Assembly (NCBI RefSeq): GCF_049243985.1
Contig: NC_135379.1
Coordinates: 19,552,001 to 19,616,000, forward strand
From: Paroedura picta
Taxonomy: Eukaryota; Chordata; Lepidosauria; Squamata; Gekkonidae
Direction of reading: 5' to 3'
DNA length: 64,000 nt
Part shown: in pieces, positions 10,001-22,000 of the stretch
How the letters are laid out: every line of letters begins with the position of its first letter
Numbering within the stretch: position 1 is the first letter of the stretch
The notes under the pieces: generated by a model
The model's database searches: none
Told to the model about the DNA's origin: nothing
The model's input: the letters and a program-made list of their open reading frames with translations, nothing else
Made by a program: the position numbers and the translations under genes

Positions 10001-13000
10001 CTCCTGCTGTTCAGTAACTGCATACAATCTGGACAGCTTTCCACCAATCTTCCCTTCCATCTGCAGATTCCCAATCTGCATCTCATTCTGTTCCTGAAAG
10101 TTCCTTGTTTCCTAGGATAAGCATTTCAGAGAGCTGTGTGGAGGCAGGAAAATTCTGTTCCATTGATCCAACCCTTAAGTATAGCATTGCACTGGACGTA
10201 TTTACTCCCTCATAAATTAATCGTTGCAATTATTAACATGGAGAAGAGTGAAGTACTATACTTTGCAAGAACATTGAAGCAAGGGTGACACTTGCACTCC
10301 ATCCTGACAGCTAGCACTCTGGGCTGCCTGACAGGGCTCCCAGTGGCCTTTACATCCCTGAGGTGGTCCTTGCAGTAAACAAGCCCACCCTCTACAGATT
10401 CCCCACCCAACAGAATGACAGATAATTTCCTAATAAATGTGAAACACCATGTATTAAATGTGATGTTCTTTTGACAGTATGGCAGATTTATGGATGACCT
10501 AAGGATCTATGTAAGAGGAGGAGCCGGTGGAATGGGCTACCCTCGATTAGGTGGACAGGGAGGACATGGTGGTGACGTCTGGCTGGTAGCCCACGAAAAC
10601 CTTACTCTGAGGAGACTGAAAAGTCAATTTCCTAAGAAACGATTTGTGGCAGGAACAGGGGATAACAGCAAGTGAGTACTTTTGGCTGACTGAGGAGGAA
10701 ATGTGGTTCATCTCTTCCTATTCCAGAAAACAATATCTGTCCTTTTTTCTCTTTCATCCCTGAAAGGATTTTGGCTCTGAAAGGTGCAAAAGGAAAAGAT
10801 TATGAAGTAAATGTGCCTTGGGGAATATCAGTCGTTGCGAGCGATGGGAAATTGTTAGGTATGGATCTTTTTATATCATTATAATAGACTAAAGCCTTTT
10901 TTGTATATCTTTTCTCTCTATACAATGCTGTTGGTTTTTAGGATGAGGTTGTTAACTGATAATTAGGAAAAACCCTGGACCCGGCCATCGTGTCCTGCAT
11001 CCTGTTTTTTAGAGTGGCCAACCAGATGCTTCCAGGAATTCCACATGCCTTTTCCTACTATTATCCCTCTCCCAACAACTGATACTCAAAGGATTTCTGC
11101 TTCTGGACACCGAAGTTTTATCAGTAATCATGGCTAATTGCAAGTTGTATAAGTAATGAACTGTTTATCCTTTATCTACCCAAGGTGTTCAAGGTGAACC
11201 ATACAAGGTGCTCAAGATGAATCATAAAATAACCATACAATAGATCTTTCTCTAAAACAGCAGAAATAATAGCATTAGCAACTGTTTTAGCAGTTTGGCA
11301 GGAAAAAAGCTGCAGCAAAATATCTCTACACTTAAAGGAAATGTTTGCTGAAGATGTTTGTGCAAAATCAATGTCATCTGCAAGTTCTTATGCAACTTTT
11401 TTTAGGTGAACTTAACAAACCTGGAGACAGATTATTGGTGGCACGTGGGGGTGTTGGTGGCTCTTTGTTTACGAATTTCCATCCTACCAAAGGTCAAGCG
11501 CAAAGCATTCATCTTGATTTGAAACTTATAGCTGATGTTGGCTTGGTTGGGTAAGTTTTTGATCCCAGTTCTGTTAAAGTGATTCTTTGTATACTCTTCC
11601 ATTCTACTTCAAGAAGACTCAAGTTTGTTCGTTCATTTAGGATATTTCTGTGCCACCTCTTCAGAGCCCTAATGGAGGTGGCTTATAGTTAAAACCACCA
11701 CAATATTAAACAAACAAAAAAAAGCAGCTATTAAAAACAAAGCATTGGACAAAATCAGTATAAAATCTTAATGTAAAGCAGACGCACACCATAAAAAGGT
11801 GGATAAGATTTAAAAAAACCCTAATTAAAAATGTGGGTGCACACTTGGGTAATTTGTCAAGGCACCTAAAAGAAAGTAAAGTTGGTGGCAGGCAAGCGTC
11901 AAGGAGCAGTATGTTCCATAGGTAAGGTGTCACCTCAGGAAATGCCCTGTCCCTAGTCACCACCTGCCTCCCTTGTGAAGATGGGGGCACAGAGAAGAGG
12001 GCTTCAGAGGCAGCTCTTACCTGGTAGGCTGGATAGTATAGGTGGAGATGATTTTTCAGCTATCTTGGTCCCAAGTTTCCTGGAAACTGATGGGTAACAA
12101 GTAACAACCCCTGCCACTAGCCTAGCTGACACAGTTCGGACCAACTGAAGTTTCTGAATCGTTTTCAAAGACATCTCCACATGAAGTGCATTTCAGTAAT
12201 CTAACTTGCATGTGATCAGAACATAGACCACTGTGGCCAGATCATGCTTTTCAAGGAACTGCTGTAGCTGGTAATCCAGCCAGAGCTGATGAAAGCTACT
12301 AGGTACCACAGTGGTGACCTGAGCCTTCCACCCTTAGGCAAAGATACAGTAGAACTGCCAGGCTTCAAACCTGCTCCTTCAGAGCGCAACCTTGTCCGGG
12401 ATACAGTGTTGTCACAGTCCCCAAGCGACTTTTCCATTGACTAACAGCACTTCATGCTTCTCTGGATCCGGGCCTCAGTTTATTGGGTCTCATCCAACGC
12501 ATTGCCTTCTCCAAGCACTTATTGCTTAAGGAACGTTTTCCTCACAGCCAGTTCTGCTGACATGAGTGAGCTCTAAATTTTATTCCACAGCTGCAGTGGT
12601 CGGAACATGACAAGGCTATGAGAGTCCTGGGTTCAAATATCAGCACAATGAAACATGCCGGGCAAACCTGGGCCAGTTGCACGCAACGCAGCCTGACTTA
12701 CCTGATATTGTTGCTGTGAGGATCAAATTAGGAAGGGAGAACCATGGACACTTCTGTGAGCTGATAGATAGATTCAGAATCCGTTAAGTTCTTTCCCAAT
12801 TTTCCCTTTCTGACCAAACCTGTGAATCTGAACCCTGGTTCATACTTTTTGGCACAACAAATCATTTGTACTGAAATGAAAAGACAGATGCTCCCAACAG
12901 GGTAATGGAAGCATTTTAGTCTTGTAAATGACTTCTCTTGCTTAATAGCAGATTAAATTTGAGCTCTACCTTTGGGAAGGAAGGAGCAGTTTCAGGTGAG

Positions 13001-16000
13001 TCATGGAACTCATTTTATTCCTTTAGCTCAATTGTTTAGTCAGGCTCTGAAAGCCTGTGCTTTGATCTCAGTATAAGTTTGTTCTTGCACTTCAGCATGG
13101 ATGCAAGTGCTTTGTCATTAGACCGTACAGACAAGAAAAAAAAAACATATTGCCTACAGAAGGTTGGGGACAGCAGAGAGCATCAGATTGAGATGCATGG
13201 AGAAGGATGCAGCTTGATCTTCAAAGAAAGTCCATTTAGCTCTGATGTAAATAAAATTCTTCCTGAAGAAGCAGAGTAACACTTTTGACATGCTTCTTGT
13301 AGGTTGTCCTTACTACAATAATATTTCTGGTCCCCCTCCACAAAGCCTCTTGTTTATTATCAGCTATCAGTGTCTTCATTACATCACATGGAACTAGGCT
13401 TTTTATACACTGAAGAAGTTTTTTTGGTGTTTTTTGCTATTCTTGTGACTTACACTCAGCAAGCGTTTGATTAAAACGGAGTAGTTGCTCTTTTTTACAC
13501 AATATTTTGCTACTTCATCTATGATCCAAGGCTCATGCTCCAAGAGGAGAAAGAGAATATATAATTCCTCTATTCTACCTGGAATTTTTTGGAGAATAGG
13601 CGTAGTGAAATTTCATCACTCTCCCATACTGGAGCACATCCCTCCTGAGTTAAGGAGAGAATAAAAGAGAAGCAAATCTATTTTTCGTGTCTCTCTGCTT
13701 CCCTTTCCCCTCCCCCAGGCTGAATACATTGGTCTCTTTGTACTAAAGAAATTTCTCTACTTTGTAAATAGGGGAAAGATAAGGAATTGCAGGACAGCAT
13801 ACTCTGGGGATGTTCTGCTTGATCATGTATCAAAAAAATCTCATGCAGAAGGAATGTTTGTGTTTGGTGTTGCAATGGCAGATAGGCCAGTATCACCTTC
13901 TTTCTCACACTCCCAGAATTCTCTAGGAACTAATAGAACTGCCTCCTTCCTTTTATTTGAACCTTAATTTTGCTAGATAATGGCTTTTTTTGTTTTACAT
14001 ATAAAATACCAATGAAGCATTACATTGACAATTCCTACTTCTTTTCTTGCAGATTCCCAAATGCAGGAAAGTCGTCTTTGCTAACAAGTATTTCCCATGC
14101 TACCCCTCAGATTGCAGAGTATCCCTGTAAGCCAAAGATTGATTTTCATTTATTTGGTTGGCACTCTGATCTCAAAACTCATGGATCTATGCTTGTGTTA
14201 TACTACTGAAACACTCTGAATACAAGGAATTTTGCCTTCTTCTCTTCCCTGCCGCACAGTCTGCTGGAAAGTGGTGGGGATGAGCATTATGACACTTGTG
14301 GCCATAGGAAGTTGACTGTTATGCTGAGCCATTCCTTTTACTGAGTTGCGTGGAATGAGGAGGGGCTGTGGCTCGGTGGGAGAGAATTTGCTTTGCTTAC
14401 AGAAGGTCCCAGGTTCCGTCCCTGGCATCTCCAGTTAAGAGGATGAATTAGAAAGCAATATGAAGGTCCTCAGCCTGAGATCCTGGAGACCCCTGCCAGC
14501 TAAAGCAGACAGTACTGCTGTTTCTAGGGAAGGGATTGTCATGGGCTTTCCAATTACTACCAGTCTATTTAATGTACCCTACTTGGGTGCTGTCATTGGA
14601 ATGGAACCAACTTTCGAGCTGACAGAGAATTCTGATTAAGCTTCAGTTCCAGTCCCCCCTCCCCCAGCTCCCTACTCCAGTTTTGCCCATGTTTGTTTCT
14701 TGATCTACTGGTATTGTTCAATGCTGGTGCAATGGTAATTGTGTGCCAGTATAAATCCATTGTGCTTACTCTACCTCTGTAAAGGATTCAACAGCAGTTT
14801 TATTTCTACCCACTAGAGGTAACTGAAGGATGGGACTTCCCTGAAAGACAGAATATGAATATTGCAAACTACAGTTTGCTGTTAAATCACAGCAGAACTG
14901 TGGCTTGTGCTTTGAAACCGATCTGCAGTTTTATAGATTTGTAGGGCAAAAACAAACTGAAGGTTACCATTCAGGGTATTTTAGTAAACTATGATTTGTG
15001 CTAAACAAGAAGTAAGTCATTGAATTGCAGCGTGTGGAAGGATGAAGGGCTGCTTGAACACAAAGTCCATGCTCAGGCTTTATACTCTGTGTGAACAGAT
15101 CTTTATAGTGTCATGGCAGGGCCAAAGCACTAGAGGTTGCATCCAAGAAAACAGTAATTCTGTGTTGCTTTGTCCTAGCCTTCTTTACCGCATATATAAG
15201 GATGTTTTAACTGTTTATGTTGTAAACCGCCCTGAGACCTATTTGGAGAAGGGCAGTGTAAAAATTAAATAATAATAATAATAATAATAAAGTAGGGCAC
15301 ATCAAAAAAAACATTTTTACAAAACACCTTTCATTTTTTTACTTTTTCCTACAGTCACAACTATAAGTCCTGAACTGGGGACCATTGAATGTGTTGATCA
15401 CAAACAGGTCAGTTCCAAAACGTGAGGCTGTGTGATGTATAAACTTCCTTTAAGCTGCATGTTGAGATCCCAGGTATTTATAGTGGCCTATGGGCTTTGT
15501 GTGTGTTTTTAACCTTAAAGTATTTTTTACAAGTTGTGCACAATATTTTTGTAACCTGTTGTCTAATCTGGACGGACATCCAACCTTTCAGGTATTTTTC
15601 CCCTCCTTGTTCTTTATTTATAAAACTGGTACCAGTGTTTTGCATAAGAGCTGTCAGCTCAGTCATCTTCAGCAGTAACTTGTCTCATGCCTAGATTCAA
15701 GTGGGTAGACGTGCTGGTCTGAAGCAGCACAACAAAAGAATCCAATAGCACGTTTAAGACCAACTAAGATTTATTCAGGGCGTGAGCTTTCTAGCACATG
15801 CACTACCTATTAGCCTTTCCATTCCAATATGCTTTCTTCCAAATAAATAAATACCCAGATTAAAGAAGCAAGCCTAAAGGAGAATTCCACTTTAAATAGA
15901 GGCTTTTTTCTTGAGGAGTCAGAAATTGCCCAGCCTAGGGAAAATATATCTGTATTCCGTATTGAGATGCAACTGTTGATCTTCAAACCCGGTAACTTTG

Positions 16001-19000
16001 TACAACAGTGCATGGTTAAAAGAGTGAATATATTGGGTTCCTTCTTAATTTGCCTTTACCTGTTGATATTTTTGCAACTCTGTTTAATAAAACCATCAGC
16101 GCTAATGAAGCACCATTCTGTATGCTCAATATGTAGCCACTGTTCAGTAATGTGAGTGATTTACAGAGGAGTTGATAGTGATTAAGTTGTACGTTATAGG
16201 TGGTGAAGTTTACCTTATATGTAAACTGCCCTGAGCCATAAGGGAGGGTGGTCTAAAAATCTAATAAAAATAAATAAATAGGAGAGTAAGGCTCATGGCC
16301 CTGAACCTCGGAGGGAACTCCCAAGCAATTTTTCTAGTAGTGACTGTTATTTTAAGAAGGGAAAGTCACCTGGAAGTCTGGTTGCTGTGGACTATGGCAA
16401 ACCTCCATGGCCGAGTAATTAGAAAGGGTACAGCCTTATGTTAAATGGTGGTCTCAGACCCACTTTGGTGAGCAGGGCCAAGACAAACATACCTAGGTGT
16501 TACTGATTTTTTTTTCACCCTAAGAGATAGCAATAATTTTGCCTTGTATATGTGTGTTTTTAAAAGATGTTCATTTGGACAGCGCGTCATCATGATGGAT
16601 TTACCGTGCAAATCCAATGCAGACTTGCGCTAGTCTAATTGTACTGAAGTCATTAGACTTAGGCAGGGATAACTCTTCAGAGCATTGCGCCGTTAGTATG
16701 ATAAAACGGAGGATTTTTTACTGGTTCAGATTTTGTCCACTTTCATGCCTTTCTATAAATGACTGGATAGGGTCTTCCTAAAAATAATCTTAAAATTGTT
16801 CGTGTTTCATTCAGAAGATTATGTTTCTTAATGTGAGAACCATACTACTGGATTTTGATGAAGGGATCAAGGATCATGCTCATTCAGGAGTATTTCAGAC
16901 ATCTAATTCATTACTTTGATGTGTAAGAAATTCTATAGCTGATGCAGCAAATGTCATTCCTGAGATGAAAGACTTGTGTCAAGAGGTGTCTGATGACCGC
17001 AGTGCAACAGCTGAGTTCACAGAGGTGAAATGAGCAAAAAGGGTCATGGGAGATGATGCTTTAATCTTTATCCAAATAGATAGTAAGAATGTAACCTTTT
17101 ATCCCAGGTCAAGTTTTCCCCAATGATCTGTCTTCAGGATCAGTAAAAAATACTGTTTTTAAAAGACTATTAAGTATCCTTACAAAGCTGTTAACAAAAT
17201 TATTCTAGCTAACAGTAGTCTAGTTTTGTTTTTACAGTAAGATGAATAAAAATAGAACTAATGAATATCATTTTTCATCCTTATATTCCATGTAAAGTGT
17301 AGCCTTGTCAGTAGCTTTCTGCTATCAGGGTTTTGGCCCTGCAAATTACTCCATAATTGCTTCATTCTTCAAAGAACTGAGGAGTGACATACATAGTTTT
17401 AGATTCCACTGGCTTTATGAAATCTTTAGAACTGTTTCACTATCATAAACAAGCAGCAAAATGAACCTATTTTGATACAGAAATAATTGTACAATCCAGA
17501 GGATCCTGGTGACATGTGACTTCTGGGGGTGTGGCAGGAAGGTGTGGCCTGCTTCCGGGGTTTCTCAAAGCCTGAAGAGCATTTCATGGGTTTCTCAATG
17601 GTAAAAAGGCTGAGAAAAGCTGGTTTAAGGGATCAGAAATTAACTACTGGTTCATATTCCACCATCATTCCTTTTTCTTTCCATTTCATGTTTGCTGTGG
17701 CATGTGAATTGGCAAACTAGAGTCGCATCTTGTTGTCCAAAACTTGGATTCATATTTCAGAGTGGAGGGCTGCTAACCTTTTTATTTTATTGATTGATTT
17801 GATTTTTATACCGCCCTTCCATATGGCTCAGCGCAGTTTGCATATGACCTCACGGGTGGATACATAGGACGACTGTTGTTGTCAAACTGTGGTCAACACA
17901 TCCTATGCAATTCAGAAAGAAAGCTGTCTAAGGTGGGAATGGAGAGATGAAGTTACGCTGCTTTGGGGGAATGCCTGACCTGAATGGGTTTAGCTTTGAA
18001 TATGTTATGAGCATTGCCTTTTAGCTACAGCTGTTGTGTTGTAAAAAAAAAAAATTCCCGTTAGAAGATGAAAGAGACTTTTTCCCCTATCAAATAATCT
18101 ATTAGAAAATTATCAATAATGGTGTTTAGTGAAACTACTTTAAGAAATGTTTCTTTTTCCCCCCGTGTTACTTTTTTTCTCCTTATGTATCAGATAAGAT
18201 AAAGGGAAGATGAGGCCTATATTTTGTTATCCAGGAAATAAGTGGACATTCTATAGCTGGGATGAGCCTAGCCTTGTATGTGGCTTGTCATTTTGATCTG
18301 TTTAAATACCTGTCTTGATTAAGCAAGTTACCTACCTTTCACTTTTGGAATGGGACAGGTTTAATCAAATGCATTTTTTAAAGGGAAGCATAATTTTGAT
18401 ACACTCTTAAAACAAAAGCACATCTATTTTTGGTTAAAATCTAGTGTGGCATTTTCCCCTCTCTTAGATCACAGTTGCTGATCTTCCAGGCTTGATCGAA
18501 GGCGCACATGCAAATAAAGGAAGAGGACACAAGTTCTTGAAGCATGTGGAAAGAACAAACCAGCTTCTCTTTGTTGTAAGAATACATGGTTGCTGGGTGA
18601 CGCTGGGGTTAGCATGGAGAAGCTCCATTTAATTTAATTTGCCCAAAGCAATAACATCAGATAGCTATCATGGGATACTGGATAATTACAACATGCCATG
18701 GACTTCTTATCATTACTTTTCTCTCATGTGGTAATTACCCATTTGTCTTAGGCTCAGTTATGTCTATTTTCCTCCTACACTTTTTGTATGCACTGACAGT
18801 ATTACTGCCAACATTAAGAACAGGCATGTAGCCTTAACTATCATTTCACTCATCTCTTACTTTGAACCTTTCTTTCTGATTTTCTGGTGCTACATCAGTC
18901 CCTTCCCCTGTGGCCAAAATGGTTCATGTTTCATTGTTTTGACCATGTCACTGTCCTTTGTAAGTGATTACGTTGGCTTCCTGTCTGCTCTCAGATCTGC

Positions 19001-22000
19001 TGAAGCCCCTTATTTAGGTATTGCAAGCCATTTTTCTCCCCAGTGGGATCTGGAGTGGTTTATAACGTGATGCTTCCTCCACTATTTCATCCTCACAACA
19101 GCCTTCCTGCGAGGTAGCTTAGACTGAGTAAGAGCAATTGGCCAAAAATCATCCATAAAGCTTCCATAGCCGAATGGAGATTCAAATTGGGGGCTCCCCA
19201 GTCCCAGTCAGATATTCTGACCAACCACATTAGGATTCCCCAACCTTTTGAAGCCTACGAGCACTTTAGGAATTTAGACACAGTCTTGGGCATGCCACAA
19301 AATGGCTGCTGCATCTTACATTCAGTCCTGCAGTGAAAATCCTTTCAGTTGGGTAGCCCTGTTGGTCTGAAGCAATAGAACCAAGTTTGTGTCTAGTGAC
19401 AAACTGATCAGAACCCTTGCTGGACAAAAGCCCCTCCTGGCACTGCTGCTTTCTAAAAACATATTCCCAGCAAAGGGGATGGCCGTAAACATGGTGCCCA
19501 GTGGGAAACCCCTACAAATTGGGGACCCCTGCAGTACACCATGCTAGCTCCCCTTGTCCTTGCCTTATGTGGCTTTGCTGTCCCTCTACGTCAGGGTTTC
19601 ATGGAACCCTGGGGTTTCTTGATGGCCCTGGAAGGCTTTCCCAAATGGGCGAGAGTTAATTAAATTTTTATATATTTTAAAAATGTGCTAAACGTGATAT
19701 GACCATAAATGGTCATGTCAACCAGTCCCGTCCCCAACCAGTCCCATCCCCAATGGCCAGTGAGGCATGATCGTGCCACTTCTGAGTTTTCTTGAAGCCT
19801 GAAGAACCTTTTAGGGGTTTTTCAACATTCTGTGTACGTCTTTGCTCTTGAGCTTCACTACTCTAGCTTCACCACACTACACTCAGCTGTTTCAAAAGTT
19901 CTCGCAACCCTCAAATATTTCTGGCCTTTCTACTTAGCTGCCAGTTTGGACTGGAACTGCTTCCCCAGATACCTGCCAGATGCTACTTCCCAGTCCTCTC
20001 TCAGAACCCATCTTTCCCCTTAAATCTTTGGCATGATTCCGTATCCTACTGAAACTGACCATAAGTACATGTGATTAATATGAATGCATATTCTTTCTCT
20101 AACTCTCTCCCCTTTTTTCAACTTCTCGGTAGGGTGACCAAATTTTTACTTAGGTTAATTATTTAAGCTTTATATAGCAACTAATTCTGCACAATAAGTC
20201 ATTATCCTGAGTTCAGTATTTTAACCTGCAGAGTTACCACTTTTCATTAGAAGTGCTGCTCAACATCCTATTTTAGTCAGGTCTTTGGAGGGAATAGTTT
20301 GGGATTAAACTGGTTGTGTAGCGAATAAGAGGAAATAGCGTTATTTGAGATATTAATCCAGTAAGAGGTTTTATGAGCAAAAAAAAATCAAACTACATAA
20401 AGGATGCCATAGAATGGTGCTATATGGGCAACATTGAACCACAGGAGGTTAAGCAAATGGCTTAGTGGCTTCCATAGCTCAGGAACGCTGCTCAAAATAA
20501 TAGATTCTCTTATAAAATGTATTTTTTGTGTTTGAAAACATTAATCCTTTCTTTTCCTAGATTTCTTTCAATCCTGTTCTTTATCTTGATAGGTTCTTGC
20601 TTAGTAAAGTATGAAATACACATAAGCACTTCTATAAATTGTATATTTTGTTTTTTTCAGGTTGATGTACATGGCTTTCAGCTTTCTTCTAAGGCAACAT
20701 TCAGAACAGCCTTTGAAACTATAATGCTACTAGCCAAAGTAAGGTTCCTGATGGTAATTTATTTGGGCTACTTCCTGTTCTACTTTTCCCCCCAGTGAAG
20801 ATCCAAAGCAGCTTATAAAAGAACCAGTACAATTTAAATAAACGATAATACGAACAGAAAAGGTCTTTTCGGTGTGCTCACCTGGGACCCACTGGGGGAG
20901 TTTATCAAAACTGCAAGTTATATTTATTTATTTATTTGATTGATTGATTGATTTGTATACCGTTGCTCTTTGCATGGAATTGCGGCGGTTCACAACAATA
21001 AAAACATTAAAACACAATAAAACCCATAAAACACCCCTTCCAACAAATGGCGGCAGGTGATAAATACAAACCCTTCTCATTACCCCACATCCCCGTCCCT
21101 CCCTGTTCAGCCGAAGGCCAAGTTATTTCCCATTGGGGTGAGGTGCCATGCCCATTGGGTCCCATTGGGGTGAGGTGCCAGATCTTAGAATGCCTGAAAA
21201 AGACATGTATATGCATACAGTATACACCAGTAATGTCTGATGTGAAGTAGCAACTTAATTGTTTTGTTTATCTTTCTGGCATACTGTTAGAGAATTGTAA
21301 AAGGGCAAGAAGTTCCATGTAGTGAGGGCTCCGAATTACACCAGTATACATTCTACCAGCGCAAGCTCCTTCTCTTTAAAAAAGATCCCCTTCTCTTGTG
21401 ATCTGACATGCATCTAGTATCTCTTCCATTAAATATTTTTTACTTCTGCATGCACCCAAAGGTTTGTACATATCATATGGCCAGAAACTCTGCTAGTTCT
21501 AAGATCCCCATATGAATGGAGTCACCCTCCTGCTGTTCCACCAAGCATGCAGATTACTCAGAAAGGCTTTTTAAATTGGACAGTAGGGCAGTAATGTAAT
21601 GCTGAGAAAGATGCTTTGGTAAAGGGATCCGGCCTGGACTATACCACTCTGTATAGGACATGCTGTCTGTTTCTGTAGGTATGCAGATAATTTCTACATT
21701 GTTTTATGTGTCATGTAAATAGTTTTTCCTGGTTTCAGCTCTGTTAACAAATCTCATTTTCAAATCTCTGCAATCCAAAGCCTACTGCTATGTCCCATTT
21801 CTGTTGATTTTAATTCTGTGCTGTAATATCCACCTTGAGTCTCAGAAAGAAAAGCGGATTGGATAATATCAATAATCAATAATAAAAGTATAATGTCATT
21901 CAGCTATTGAGGATGGATTCAAGTGGGCAGCAGTGTTGGTCTGAAGTAGCACAACAGAATCAGAGTCCAGTAGCATCTTTAAGACCAACAAACGTTTATT